NCBI GenBank assembly: GCA_043721855.1
Contig: JAYSPY010000048.1
Location: forward strand, 40,570 to 104,569
DNA length: 64,000 bases
Origin: JACMNW01 sp043721855
GTDB lineage: Bacteria > Pseudomonadota > Alphaproteobacteria > Rhodobacterales > Rhodobacteraceae
Reading direction: 5' to 3'
Under the pieces are notes generated by a model. The model did not search any database and was not told where the DNA came from. It was given only the letters and a program-made list of their open reading frames with translations. The first letter of the stretch is position 1. Each line of letters opens with the position of its first letter. Both the position numbers and the translations under genes were made by a program. Shown here piece by piece: positions 54,434-63,818 of this stretch.

Positions 54434-54596
54434 GGACGGACTCCCGTGTTGAAACTCTATGTGAATGCTTTTCACATGGCAGAAATGGGGGACTGCAAGG
54501 CGCGCTTCAAGACCTTATGTTAAAGATTATTACATAAGGCGAAAACTGGCGCAGAGCGGCGTTGACCAGACCAGGCTCGCACGCCATGTTGATGGC

Positions 54597-57380
54597 ATGA
54601 CTTTTGCCAGCGCCCTGACCCGATATCCGATTGCCCATGATGCCGCTGCGGCGGCAGAGATGGCGGCAGAGTTTTCCGATCTGGACGCAAATCTGCGCCT
54701 GTTGTTGGCAGGCACTGCCGGTTGCAGCCCTTATCTGCGGGCGAGTATGGTGAAAGAGGCGGGCTGGCTGCGCGAAATCCTTCGCCACACGCCAAAGGCA
54801 GCAATCGCTGCGGCGACAAATGCACTGGATGGATTGGCAAGCGACCCGCTTGGGCCTGCCCTCCGCCAAGCCAAAAGGCGCATTGCCTTGATCGTGGCGC
54901 TTGCTGATCTGGGCGGCATCTGGCCGCTGGAAACAGTCACCGGCGTGCTTGCCGATTTTGCCGATCTTGCTGTTGATCTGTGCCTGAAAGCGCTGATTGC
55001 CGATGAAATTCGTCGCGGCAAGTTGCCGGGGGCTCAGGCCATGGATGTGGCAACCGGGGCGGGCATGGTGGTGCTGGCCATGGGCAAAATGGGCGCGGGG
55101 GAGTTGAACTATTCCTCGGACATCGACCTGATCTGCCTGTTTGATGAGACGCGCTATCTTGGCTGTGAACAAGAGGCGCGGGCGTCGTTCATTCGGGTGA
55201 CACGGCGGATGACGGCGCTGTTGTCGGACCCAACCGGTGACGGCTATGTGTTTCGGGTGGATTTGCGGCTGCGCCCGGATGCAGCTGTGACGCCAGTTTG
55301 TCTGTCAATGGCGGCTGCGGAAAGCTATTACGAAAGTGTCGGGCGCACCTGGGAACGGGCGGCCTATATCAAGGCGCGGCCCTGTGCGGGGGATTTGGCG
55401 GCAGGGGCGCGGTTTTTGAAAACCTTGACGCCGTTTGTGTGGCGCAGGCATCTGGATTTTGCGGCCATTCAAGATGCGCATGACATGCGGCTGCGCATTC
55501 GCGACCATCGCAAATTGCACGGGCCGATTGTCATAGAAGGCCATAATCTGAAACTGGGTGTCGGCGGCATCCGCGAGATCGAGTTTTTCACCCAAACCCG
55601 GCAGTTGATTGCAGGCGGGCGCGACCCTGACCTGCGGGGGCGCACGACGGTTGGCGGCTTGCAAGCCCTTGCAGCAAAAGGCTGGATAGACCCTTGCGTC
55701 GCCCAAGAACTGACCACATGTTACCGCGCGCACCGCGAGATAGAGCACCGGTTGCAGATGGTGAATGATGCCCAGACCCATGCTATGCCGGCATCGCCTG
55801 ACGGCGTGACGCGGATTGCGCATTTTATCGGGCAGTCCGATGTTGCGGTGTTCCGGGCAGACCTGAAGGCGCGGCTGGCCCGGGTGGATGTCTTGACAGA
55901 GGGGTTTTTTGCGCCGGGGTCCGCCGAGGCTGGCCCAGATCTGTCAGATGCGGCACGGCTGATTGTGGCGGGCTGGTCAAGTTATCCGGCGCTGCGATCC
56001 GAACGGGCCGTTGCCATCTTTGAACGTCTGCGCCCGATGTTGCTCAAGCGCCTGATGCAGGCCACCAACCCGGATGAGGCGCTGGTCGCACTTGATGGCT
56101 TTTTGGCAAGGCTGCCGACTGGCGTTCAGATATTTTCGCTGTTCGAGGCCAATCCGCCGCTGGTGGATTTGATCATAGATATTGCGGCCACGGCACCCGC
56201 GCTGTCGCGCTATCTTGCGCGCAATGCCGGGGTGTTGGACGCGGTGATTGGCGGCAGTTTCTTTGATGCCTGGCCGGGTGCGCAGGCCCTGTCGGACAGA
56301 CTTTCCCGGCACATGGCGGATGAGCCGGATTATGAACGAAAGCTAGACGGCGCGCGACGTTTTATGAAGGAATGGCATTTCCGGGTTGGGGTGCACCATC
56401 TTCGCGGTCTTGTCGACGCGTTTGAGGCGGGGAAGCACTACGCCGATCTTGCGGACGGCGTTGTGCAGGCGATCTGGCCGGTGGTGTGCGATGAATTTGC
56501 CCGCAAGCACGGGCCAATTCCGGGGCAGGGTGCGGTGGTTCTGGGCATGGGCAGCCTTGGATCAGGGCTGCTGAATGCGGGATCCGACCTTGATCTGATC
56601 ATGATTTATGACCCGGGTGGTGAAGAGATCAGTCTTGGCCCCCGGCCCTTGGCCCCGCGCGCCTATGCCGCCCGCCTGACGCAGGCTTTGGTGACGGCGC
56701 TCAGTGCACCCACGGCAGAAGGCTTGCTTTACGAGGTTGACATGCGGCTGCGGCCATCGGGGCAACAGGGTCCGGTGGCCACATCACTTGCGTCGTTCGA
56801 AAGCTATCAACAAACGGAAGCGTGGACGTGGGAGCATCTGGCGCTGACCCGCGCGCGTGTTCTTGCAGGTGCTGCGCCATTGGCAGCAAAGGTCGAGGCA
56901 TTGCGACGGGAATTACTGCGTCAAAAGGGCCAAGCCACTGCCTTGCACAGCGATGTGTCGGCGATGCGGGCAAAATTGGCGGTGGCAAAGCCTGGGGCAG
57001 GGCGGCTGGAAGCAAAGTTTGGGCCGGGGCGCTTGATGGATGTCGAATTGCTGGCGCAAACCTGTGCGTTGATCACCGGCTCGCCATTGCGCGGGGTAAC
57101 GGCACAGATTGATGCTGGCGTTAAGGGCGGCGTTCTGTCGGTTTCGGATCAGACGACGTTGATGAATGCCTACACGCTTTGCTGGCCGTTGCAGGCCGCA
57201 GCGCGGCTGTTGTCGGAACCCGCGCTTGATTTTGCCGCTTTGGGCATTGGGGGGCGGGATTTTGTGTTGCGCGAAACGGGGATGTCAGGTGAAGCGGCCC
57301 TTCTGTTGCAACTCGGCTCAGTGGCAGCCGAGGCGGCAACTGTGGTGACCGGAATTTTGGGGCAAGCCCCGCAGGCGTGA
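54597..57380 (+). CDS. glnE: Glutamine synthetase adenylyltransferase/deadenylylase
   Basis: Adds or removes AMP on glutamine synthetase in response to PII. The 927-residue protein has two nucleotidyltransferase halves: GELNYSSDIDLICLF near residue 170 (deadenylylation) and LNAGSDLDLIMIYD near 660 (adenylylation), each with a following Arg/Glu helix (VDLRLRPDA, VDMRLRPSGQQGPV). I start at MTFASALTRY; the frame continues upstream but without conservation. It is followed by a small hypothetical gene 17 nt later. Confidence 0.94.
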   Translation: MTFASALTRYPIAHDAAAAAEMAAEFSDLDANLRLLLAGTAGCSPYLRASMVKEAGWLREILRHTPKAAIAAATNALDGLASDPLGPALRQAKRRIALIVALADLGGIWPLETVTGVLADFADLAVDLCLKALIADEIRRGKLPGAQAMDVATGAGMVVLAMGKMGAGELNYSSDIDLICLFDETRYLGCEQEARASFIRVTRRMTALLSDPTGDGYVFRVDLRLRPDAAVTPVCLSMAAAESYYESVGRTWERAAYIKARPCAGDLAAGARFLKTLTPFVWRRHLDFAAIQDAHDMRLRIRDHRKLHGPIVIEGHNLKLGVGGIREIEFFTQTRQLIAGGRDPDLRGRTTVGGLQALAAKGWIDPCVAQELTTCYRAHREIEHRLQMVNDAQTHAMPASPDGVTRIAHFIGQSDVAVFRADLKARLARVDVLTEGFFAPGSAEAGPDLSDAARLIVAGWSSYPALRSERAVAIFERLRPMLLKRLMQATNPDEALVALDGFLARLPTGVQIFSLFEANPPLVDLIIDIAATAPALSRYLARNAGVLDAVIGGSFFDAWPGAQALSDRLSRHMADEPDYERKLDGARRFMKEWHFRVGVHHLRGLVDAFEAGKHYADLADGVVQAIWPVVCDEFARKHGPIPGQGAVVLGMGSLGSGLLNAGSDLDLIMIYDPGGEEISLGPRPLAPRAYAARLTQALVTALSAPTAEGLLYEVDMRLRPSGQQGPVATSLASFESYQQTEAWTWEHLALTRARVLAGAAPLAAKVEALRRELLRQKGQATALHSDVSAMRAKLAVAKPGAGRLEAKFGPGRLMDVELLAQTCALITGSPLRGVTAQIDAGVKGGVLSVSDQTTLMNAYTLCWPLQAAARLLSEPALDFAALGIGGRDFVLRETGMSGEAALLLQLGSVAAEAATVVTGILGQAPQA

Positions 57381-57397
57381 TGAACAGGGATACGGCT

Positions 57398-57670
57398 ATG
57401 CACTTTACCGATGCGGACCCAAAGGGGCTTATTCGCGAAAGCTATGCGATTGAAGGGATCACGGCGGGTGAATGTCGGTCGATCTTTCTGGATTGGGCGC
57501 TTAGCCTGCCGGTTGCCGCCGATATTCCCGCCGCGGCGGGGGCGTTGATCGCGCATTATGCGGCCAGCGCGCCGGAACATCCGATGTCGACGGTCCTGCA
57601 CGAAGGCTTGGCCGCACCAAGTCACCCGCAACGCCGGGGCGGACGGGCGGGCAGGGTGCCGCAAGACTGA
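57398..57670 (+). CDS. Small hypothetical protein after glnE
   Basis: A 90-residue soluble protein, MHFTDADPKGLIRESYAIEG at its start and a basic tail (HPQRRGGRAGRVPQD). AGGGA 8 nt before the ATG decides this start over codons overlapping the glnE stop. I do not recognise a family; its position after glnE and similar look in relatives suggest it is real. It ends one base before the convergent eda stop. Confidence 0.7.
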   Translation: MHFTDADPKGLIRESYAIEGITAGECRSIFLDWALSLPVAADIPAAAGALIAHYAASAPEHPMSTVLHEGLAAPSHPQRRGGRAGRVPQD

Positions 57671-58312
57671 TCAGCGCAGGGCGCGCGCCTCGGCCGCCAA
57701 GGTGGTTATCGCCGCCCAATCGCCGCGCAGCATGGCGTCTTTCGGTGCAACCCAACTGCCACCGACACACAGAATGTTGGACAGGCCAAGATAATCGCGC
57801 GCATTTTTCAGGTTGATGCCACCTGTCGGGCAAAAGGCCACCTGCGGGATTGGCGATCCGATGGATTTCAGGTAGCCCACACCGCCCGATTGTTCGGCAG
57901 GGAAAAACTTCTGCACCGTATAACCCATTTCCAGAAGCAGCATCACTTCCGTGGCGGTTGCCGCACCGGGCAGCAAGGGCAGTTCGTATTCGGCGCAGGC
58001 ATCCAGCAGCCGCTGCGTTGCACCGGGCGATACGCCAAACATGGCCCCCGCCGCCTTGGCCGCTTTGACATCGGCGGGCGTCAGCAAGGTGCCGGCCCCG
58101 ACGACCCCACCCGGTACTTCGGCCATGGCGCGGATCGCATCCAGCGCCACCGGCGTGCGCAAGGTAACTTCCAACGCGGGCAAGCCACCCGCAACCAAAG
58201 CCTCGGCCAGTTTTTTGGCATGCGCCAGATCATCAATGACCAGAACTGGCACCACGGGGGCCAGGCGGCAGATTTCGGCGGCGCGCAGGCTTTGCTGGGC
58301 TGGGGTCATCAT
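57671..58312 (-). CDS. eda: 2-dehydro-3-deoxyphosphogluconate aldolase
   Basis: Cleaves KDPG to pyruvate and glyceraldehyde 3-phosphate in the Entner-Doudoroff pathway. The 213-residue protein has VVPVLVIDDLAHAKKLAEAL, ALEVTLRTPVALDAIR with catalytic Glu, GTLLTPADVKAAKAAGA, and the Schiff-base Lys in VQKFFPAEQSGG. AAGGAACCCCG precedes the ATG. It follows edd after 268 nt holding repeats e and f. Confidence 0.95.
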   Translation of the reverse strand: MMTPAQQSLRAAEICRLAPVVPVLVIDDLAHAKKLAEALVAGGLPALEVTLRTPVALDAIRAMAEVPGGVVGAGTLLTPADVKAAKAAGAMFGVSPGATQRLLDACAEYELPLLPGAATATEVMLLLEMGYTVQKFFPAEQSGGVGYLKSIGSPIPQVAFCPTGGINLKNARDYLGLSNILCVGGSWVAPKDAMLRGDWAAITTLAAEARALR

Positions 58313-58360
58313 CGGGGTTCCTTTTTGGGCGGTGTGTACAAGTGGCAGGGGGGAATGCCT

Positions 58361-58389
58361 CCGGCGGGGATATTTAGGCCAAGATGAAA
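58361..58389 (+). repeat. Dispersed intergenic repeat, copy e
   Basis: CCGGCGGGGATATTTAGGCC followed by AAGATGAAA, in the 268-nt gap between edd and eda, on the strand opposite to both genes. Confidence 0.65.
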
Positions 58390-58526
58390 TTTCAAGGAGG
58401 GGGCGGCTTTGAGGGTGAAATCACGCCCTGTCTTGATCAGCAGGGGGGCTGGCAAGGCAGGGCGCTTTCACCTCTGGCGGTCATCGGCGTCCCCGCCTGT
58501 ACCGCTTCACCACTTTTTCCGGAAAA

Positions 58527-58564
58527 CCTTTCAACTTGGTTAAAATATCCTCGCCGAAGGCAAG
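58527..58564 (-). repeat. Dispersed intergenic repeat, copy f
   Basis: On the minus strand CTTGCCTTCGGCGAGGATAT followed by TTTAACCAAGTTGAAAGG, inverted relative to copy e, 17 nt past the edd stop. The rest of the edd-eda gap shows nothing else I can name. Confidence 0.65.
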
Positions 58565-58580
58565 AAATTTGCGTTTACTC

Positions 58581-60386
58581 TTAAAAAATTGCGGCAGCCC
58601 CTTCGGTGGCAGATCCCACATTGCGGCGGAAGGCGGCGAAAAGCTCCCGCCCTATGCCGAATTCATTGGCTGAAAGGTCTGCGACAACGGGCGTGCGATT
58701 TTCGAAATCGGCGGCCAGAACCGTCAATATGCCATTGGTGGCATCAAGGCGCACCACATCGCCGTCGCGCAGACGTGCCAGCGGGCCACCGCAGGCGGCT
58801 TCGGGCGACACATGGATGGCGGCGGGCACTTTGCCGCTGGCACCGGACATGCGGCCATCTGTGACCAGTGCCACCTTCAGCCCACGATCTTGCAGCACAG
58901 ACAGGGTTGGTGTCAGGGAATGCAGTTCTGGCATGCCATTGGCGCGCGGCCCTTGAAACCGCACCACGACGATGGTGTCAGAGATGAATTCGCCGGCCTT
59001 GAACGCCTGTTTAACGCCGTCCTGGGTGTGAAATATCCGAACCGGGGCTTCGATCATGTGGCGATCAGGCGCCACTGCCGACACTTTGATCACCCCGGCC
59101 CCAAGATTGCCGGTCAGCTGTTTCATACCGCCGGTCTTGGCAAATGGGTCACGTGCCGGGCGCAGGATTTTTTCGTTAAGCGAGATCGGCGTGCCGGCCT
59201 CCCACGTCAATTTGCCATCGCGCAGTTTCGGCTCCTGGCGGTAGAGATCAAGCCCGTCACCCAGAATGGTCTTTGCATCGGCATGCAAAAGCCCTGCATC
59301 CAGCAAGTCACCGATCATATAGCCAAGGCCGCCCGCCGCATGGAAATGGTTCACATCAGCCAGACCATTCGGGTAAACCTTTGCCATCAAAGGCACCACT
59401 TCGGAAATATCGGCGAAATCCTGAAGATCAAGTATGATCCCTGCCGCGCGCGCCATGGCGGGCAGGTGAAGCACCAGATTGGTCGAGCCACCCGTGGCCA
59501 TCAGCCCGACGATACCGTTGACAAAGGCGCGTTCGTCCAGAATTTCACCCACCGGACGAAAGCTGTTGCCAAGCGCCGTGATGGCCGCGGCCTGTTCGAC
59601 GGCGGCAATCGTCAAGGCTTCGCGCAGCGGCGTGCCGGGGTTGACGAAACTTGTGCCGGGCAAATGCAGACCCATGAATTCCATCAGCATCTGGTTGGTA
59701 TTTGCAGTGCCATAAAAGGTGCAGGTGCCCGGACCGTGGTAGGAGGCCATTTCTGCGGCCATCAGTGCATCACGACCAACCTCGCCATTGGCAAAGGCAT
59801 TGCGGACACGCGATTTTTCGTCGTTGGGAAGGCCCGATGGCATCGGGCCCGCCGGCACAAAGATCGACGGAATATGTCCAAACGCCGCTGCCGCCATGAT
59901 CAGACCGGGCACGATTTTGTCGCAGACCCCCAGATAAAGGGCCGCGTCAAAGCAATTGTGGCTTAAGGCCACGCCCGCTGACAGGGCAATCACATCGCGC
60001 GAAAACAGCGATAGTTCCATCCCCGGTTGGCCTTGGGTCACGCCATCACACATCGCGGGCACGCCGCCTGCCACTTGTGCTGTCGCACCAACGCGCCGCG
60101 CCGCATCGCGGATTTTATCAGGATAGGCTTCAAACGGCTGATGCGCCGACAGCATATCGTTATAGGCAGTGACAATGCCGATATTGGGTTGCTTTGTGGC
60201 GGTCAGGGCGTCTTTATCCCCGCCCATCGCTGCATAAGCATGGGCTTGGTTGCCACAGCTCAGGTGGCTGCGCGCGGGCCCCGCGGCAACTGCTTGGGCC
60301 AGGCGGGCAAGATACGGCTCGCGGCTTGGGCGCGACCTTGCACGGATGCGGTCTGTTACGCGGGCTATTGCCTGATCTAGGGCCAT
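58581..60386 (-). CDS. edd: Phosphogluconate dehydratase
   Basis: Converts 6-phosphogluconate to KDPG with a [4Fe-4S] cluster. The 601 residues show GGVPAMCDGVTQGQPGMELS, HNCFDAALYLGVCDKIVPG, and ATGGSTNLVLHLPAMAR, with the C-terminal VTDGRMSGASGKVPAAIHV. AGGAA precedes the ATG. It carries a LacI-type operator just upstream and works with eda and tpiA. The dehydratase rather than dihydroxyacid dehydratase assignment follows from the DALTATK and YHGPGTCTFYG regions and the eda neighbour. Confidence 0.95.
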   Translation of the reverse strand: MALDQAIARVTDRIRARSRPSREPYLARLAQAVAAGPARSHLSCGNQAHAYAAMGGDKDALTATKQPNIGIVTAYNDMLSAHQPFEAYPDKIRDAARRVGATAQVAGGVPAMCDGVTQGQPGMELSLFSRDVIALSAGVALSHNCFDAALYLGVCDKIVPGLIMAAAAFGHIPSIFVPAGPMPSGLPNDEKSRVRNAFANGEVGRDALMAAEMASYHGPGTCTFYGTANTNQMLMEFMGLHLPGTSFVNPGTPLREALTIAAVEQAAAITALGNSFRPVGEILDERAFVNGIVGLMATGGSTNLVLHLPAMARAAGIILDLQDFADISEVVPLMAKVYPNGLADVNHFHAAGGLGYMIGDLLDAGLLHADAKTILGDGLDLYRQEPKLRDGKLTWEAGTPISLNEKILRPARDPFAKTGGMKQLTGNLGAGVIKVSAVAPDRHMIEAPVRIFHTQDGVKQAFKAGEFISDTIVVVRFQGPRANGMPELHSLTPTLSVLQDRGLKVALVTDGRMSGASGKVPAAIHVSPEAACGGPLARLRDGDVVRLDATNGILTVLAADFENRTPVVADLSANEFGIGRELFAAFRRNVGSATEGAAAIF

Positions 60387-60428
60387 GGCGTGGTTCCTGC
60401 AAATGATTTCGACCATCTTTAACAGGTA

Positions 60429-60444
60429 TTGTTAGCGCTAACAA
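60429..60444. promoter_or_regulatory. LacI-type palindromic operator of edd
   Basis: TTGTTAGCGCTAACAA is a perfect 16-bp palindrome with a central CG, 43 nt before edd. It fits the LacI/GalR class (compare GntR and similar sugar-acid repressors). A weak TTGTTA-N17-TAAAGA promoter on the minus strand would overlap it. The cognate repressor is not in the window. Confidence 0.8.
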
Positions 60445-60665
60445 CCGATGCCACGGCGGTTAGGCAGGATTCTTGCGGGAAGGGATTTCTCAAATCAATT
60501 GGCCCGACTCTTAGCATAACGCTGTGCTTTGCAGGTAAATTTTCCGCGTATTGTTTCCAAATTGCATAAAATACGACAAAAAAGCAGGAGTCTTTTCTTC
60601 TTTCAACCACATTATAACACCATTAAACACAGATATAGCACTGATGTTCGATGGAGGAAGACTGC

Positions 60666-61325
60666 GTGGCACTTAAACCAATATGGATCGCAATGATGGT
60701 GATCGTCAGCCTTGCCGGATGTGATGCGGTGAAATCCAGCCGATCGGATGGGTTGTCTTTGTCTGAGGTAAAGCTTGATGGCCGCGCGCCGATTGTTCAG
60801 GCTCCGTCGACGGATGCGCGATATGCGGTGACAAGCTTTGATGTCATAGTGCCTGAAACGCTTCAAGTATCAGAAGCGAACATGTTTTATCCACGTGCCG
60901 ATGTCGTTTGGCGCGGCGAGCCGCAGGGCAACAGGTTGGCACAGATCAAATCCATTTTAGAAGAGGGCTTGGCCGGTGGCACTGCAGCGCTGAAGATGGG
61001 CCCAAAGGCCAAGCTGTCTGTAACACTGGAGCGGTTTCATGCGCTTACCGAAAAAGCCAGAATTACTGTTGGCGGCGTGCATGACGTTGTGTTTGTCCTG
61101 ACGGTAACTGACCCGCAATCAGGTGCGATACTTGAAGGCCCGCGCCGGGTGGAAGTTGCCATCAGGGCTGCGGGTAACGAGGTGGCCATCGCGGAAGATG
61201 CGGCCGGTCGCACCCAGCGTGTGGTGATTGTTGAAGGCTTGGCCAAGGCTATCCGGCAAGAATTGTCTGGCCCCCCGCCGTCACTGGCACCCCGAAAACG
61301 TGGGCTTTTTGCAGTCTTTAACTGA
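60666..61325 (+). CDS. Lipoprotein of Rhodobacterales, DUF6778-like
   Basis: A 219-residue lipoprotein: signal MALKPIWIAMMVIVSLAGCD with lipobox LAGC (Cys19). The body contains YAVTSFDVIVPETLQVSEAN, MFYPRADVVWRGEPQGNR, LSVTLERFHALTEKARITVG and a conserved VEVAIRAAGNEVAIAEDA, and looks like a periplasmic domain common in this order. Function unknown; DUF6778 naming is from memory. GGAGGAAG 5-7 nt before GTG decides the start; the ATG 15 nt upstream has no site. Confidence 0.82.
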   Translation: MALKPIWIAMMVIVSLAGCDAVKSSRSDGLSLSEVKLDGRAPIVQAPSTDARYAVTSFDVIVPETLQVSEANMFYPRADVVWRGEPQGNRLAQIKSILEEGLAGGTAALKMGPKAKLSVTLERFHALTEKARITVGGVHDVVFVLTVTDPQSGAILEGPRRVEVAIRAAGNEVAIAEDAAGRTQRVVIVEGLAKAIRQELSGPPPSLAPRKRGLFAVFN

Positions 61326-61351
61326 TCGTCGGAACCGGCTATTGGGTGGGC

Positions 61352-62596
61352 ATGACATCCCTCATTCAAAACGATAACCCCGCAGATGTAACCGTGGTCC
61401 CGTACAGGGGCCGCCCGGTTGTACGATTGAAACCAAAAGCGGAAGCCCGCGCCATACGGCACGGCTTCCCTTGGGTCTATGCCGATGAACTGGTCACCGA
61501 CCGGCGCACCCAAAGCCTTGCCCCCGGCGCGCTTGCCGTTCTGGAAGATGCGGACAGACGGCCTTTGGGCCTGGTCACCGTCAATTCCAATTCCAAGATC
61601 ATCGCGCGGATGCTGGACCGTGATCCAGAAACGGAAATTACGCTTGCGTGGTTCATAGCCCGCATTGCGCGCGCACATGCCCTTCGTGCGCGCCTTTATG
61701 ACGCGCCCTTTTACCGGATGGTCCATGCCGAGGCGGATGCATTGCCCGGTGTGGTGATCGACCGTTTTGGCGATACAGCGGTGATTCAGCCCAACGCGCA
61801 ATGGGCTGAGGCGCATCTTGATCTGCTCATTGAGGCTTTGGTGCAGGTGACCGGTGTCACCTCGGTGGTCAAGAATGGCACAGGCCGTTCGCGAAGCCTG
61901 GAAGGCATGGTCGAAGAAACCACCGTGGTGCGCGGCACGGTGGATGGCCCGATTGCGGTGCCGATGAACGGTGCGGTGTACATGGCCGATGTGCTGGGTG
62001 GGCAGAAAACCGGGTTGTTCTTTGACCAGCGTCCAAACCACGCACTTGTGCGGCAGCTGGCGAAAGATGCGCGCGTTCTGGACGTGTTCGCGCATGTGGG
62101 GGGCTTTGCGCTGGCGGCACTGGCGGGGGGTGCAAATCATGCGCTGGCAGTGGATGCGTCTGCACCCGCGCTGGCTTTGGCTATGCAAGGGGCTGTGGCG
62201 TCCGGCTTTGGCGCGCAGTTTGAAACACGTCAGGGCGATGCTTTTGCTGTGCTGGAAGACCTGGGCGCAAATCCCGGCCAATTTGATATCGTCATCTGCG
62301 ATCCGCCCGCATTTGCGCCGAATAAGCCGGCTTTGGAGGCGGGCTTGCGTGCCTATGAACGATTGGCACGGTTGGCGGCGCCCTTGGTGGCACCGGGGGG
62401 CTATCTGGTTTTGTGTTCGTGTTCCCATGCCGCCGATCTGGCTGCGTTCCGCAATGCCTGCGGTCGCGGGATTGGCCGGGGCGGGCGGCGCGGGCAGTTG
62501 TTGCACACGGGTTTTGCCGGGCCGGATCATCCGATGCTGCCGCAACTTGCCGAGTCTGGTTATCTGAAAGCTCTAATTTTCCGGCTTGACGGTTGA
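61352..62596 (+). CDS. Class I SAM-dependent rRNA methyltransferase, RlmI family
   Basis: A 414-residue enzyme with an N-terminal PUA-like domain (RHGFPWVYADELV, NSNSKIIARMLD) and a Rossmann methyltransferase domain (LDVFAHVGGFALAALAGG, then DIVICDPPAFAPNK). The layout matches RlmI, which methylates C1962 of 23S rRNA; exact target is not provable here. The stop overlaps the PIN gene start. Confidence 0.9.
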   Translation: MTSLIQNDNPADVTVVPYRGRPVVRLKPKAEARAIRHGFPWVYADELVTDRRTQSLAPGALAVLEDADRRPLGLVTVNSNSKIIARMLDRDPETEITLAWFIARIARAHALRARLYDAPFYRMVHAEADALPGVVIDRFGDTAVIQPNAQWAEAHLDLLIEALVQVTGVTSVVKNGTGRSRSLEGMVEETTVVRGTVDGPIAVPMNGAVYMADVLGGQKTGLFFDQRPNHALVRQLAKDARVLDVFAHVGGFALAALAGGANHALAVDASAPALALAMQGAVASGFGAQFETRQGDAFAVLEDLGANPGQFDIVICDPPAFAPNKPALEAGLRAYERLARLAAPLVAPGGYLVLCSCSHAADLAAFRNACGRGIGRGGRRGQLLHTGFAGPDHPMLPQLAESGYLKALIFRLDG

Positions 62597-63138
62597 AAGC
62601 CGTTCTTGATGCCTGCGTGTTATATCCCACGGTTCTGCGTGAGGTTTTGATTGGCGTGGCAAAAGCGGGTCTGTTCACGCCGCTTTGGTCTGACCGGATT
62701 TTGGAAGAATGGGCGCGTGCAACCCGTAAGATTGGCCCCCTTGCCGAAGGCCAGGCCCGCAGCGAAGTGGCGCAACTGAAGGCGGCATTTCCCAAAGCCA
62801 GCATCACCGCCCAACCGGGGCTGGAGGCGCGCCTTCACCTGCCCGACGATAACGATATCCACGTGCTGGCCGTGGCAATCGCGGGCAGTGCTGAGGCGAT
62901 CATCACCTTCAACGCCCGCGATTTCCCGCGCCATGTGCTGGCGGGCGAAGGCGTCACGCGCCGCGATCCCGATGGTTTTTTGTGGGAAATGTGGTCGCAC
63001 CACCCGGATTCTGTGGGTTCGGTGATCGCATCAGTGCGGGCTACGGCGGAACAATTATCAGGCCAGCCGCAACCACTGCGGCCTTTCTTGAAGCGGGCAA
63101 GGTTGCCACGGCTGGCAAAAGCGCTTCAGGACGGTTGA
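62593..63138 (+). CDS. PIN domain protein
   Basis: A 181-residue protein with the PIN ribonuclease acidic residues: VLDACVLYP (Asp6), EEWARATRK, LPDDNDIHVLAVA and ITFNARDF. It starts at TTG overlapping the methyltransferase stop by 4 nt. No antitoxin gene is next to it and it is longer than usual VapC toxins. Coupling to an rRNA methyltransferase suggests an RNA-processing role rather than a toxin, by inference. The C-terminal 13 nt overlap the M48 gene end to end. Confidence 0.82.
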   Translation: MKAVLDACVLYPTVLREVLIGVAKAGLFTPLWSDRILEEWARATRKIGPLAEGQARSEVAQLKAAFPKASITAQPGLEARLHLPDDNDIHVLAVAIAGSAEAIITFNARDFPRHVLAGEGVTRRDPDGFLWEMWSHHPDSVGSVIASVRATAEQLSGQPQPLRPFLKRARLPRLAKALQDG

Positions 63139-63818
63139 ACTGCCCAACGCGCCTCGCGTGCTTCAATCGCGGCGATGCGTTCCGCGATCTTCGGATGGCT
63201 TAGCAACCACGCCGGGGTGCCCGCACCTGCCGATCCTGTCAGCGCATCAAGTTTGCGAAACATGGATTTTTGCGGCTCTGTGCCAATGCCCGCCTTGACA
63301 AGCAGCGCCGACGCATAAGCGTCTGCCTCGTGTTCATCACGGCGCGACAGCCGGGCGGACAGGGCAGAGGCGATCAGATTGGCGATCCAGATGCCGATGA
63401 CCGGCAAGAACCGGTTCAAGACCGTCGAGAGCATGACGAAAACTGCGTTCTTGCCAGTAAAATCAATCATACGGCGGCGCGAATGGCCAAGCGCCACATG
63501 CCCCAGTTCATGGGCGATCACGCTGGCCATTTCGGGGGCGGTCACCACGCCGCCCCGAAATTTCTGCACAAATCCGCGGGTCAGGAAAATGCGCCCGTCA
63601 GGTGCGGCCAAACCATTTACCGGATCAATATCAAAGACGTGAACCTTGATTGCAGGCAGGTCCAAGGCACGGGCCATGCTTGCCGTCACAGCAAGCAAGT
63701 CAGGGTCGGTCAGCGGTTTGCTTTGCGCATCCAGCATTTTTGTCGTTCGCCAAGCAGAAAACCAATACATCGCAAGTGCATAGATGATCGCCAGCAAAAA
63801 TGGAGTAAATTTCAACAT
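63126..63818 (-). CDS. M48 family membrane metalloprotease
   Basis: A 230-residue zinc protease with an N-terminal membrane helix (FTPFLLAIIYALAMYWFSAW), HELGHVALGH (His103, Glu104, His107), a second membrane stretch (MLSTVLNRFLPVIGIWIANL) and the third-ligand region RRDEHEADAYA. It resembles HtpX in general but is shorter. The start at MLKFTPF is preferred to an upstream TTG. The 182 nt beyond it to the window edge hold no gene I can support. Confidence 0.88.
   Translation of the reverse strand: MLKFTPFLLAIIYALAMYWFSAWRTTKMLDAQSKPLTDPDLLAVTASMARALDLPAIKVHVFDIDPVNGLAAPDGRIFLTRGFVQKFRGGVVTAPEMASVIAHELGHVALGHSRRRMIDFTGKNAVFVMLSTVLNRFLPVIGIWIANLIASALSARLSRRDEHEADAYASALLVKAGIGTEPQKSMFRKLDALTGSAGAGTPAWLLSHPKIAERIAAIEAREARWAVQPS

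Noticed and set aside
58812..59966. 384-codon plus-strand frame
   Set aside because: Antisense shadow of edd.
61037..62545. 502-codon minus-strand frame
   Set aside because: Antisense shadow of the lipoprotein and RlmI-type genes.
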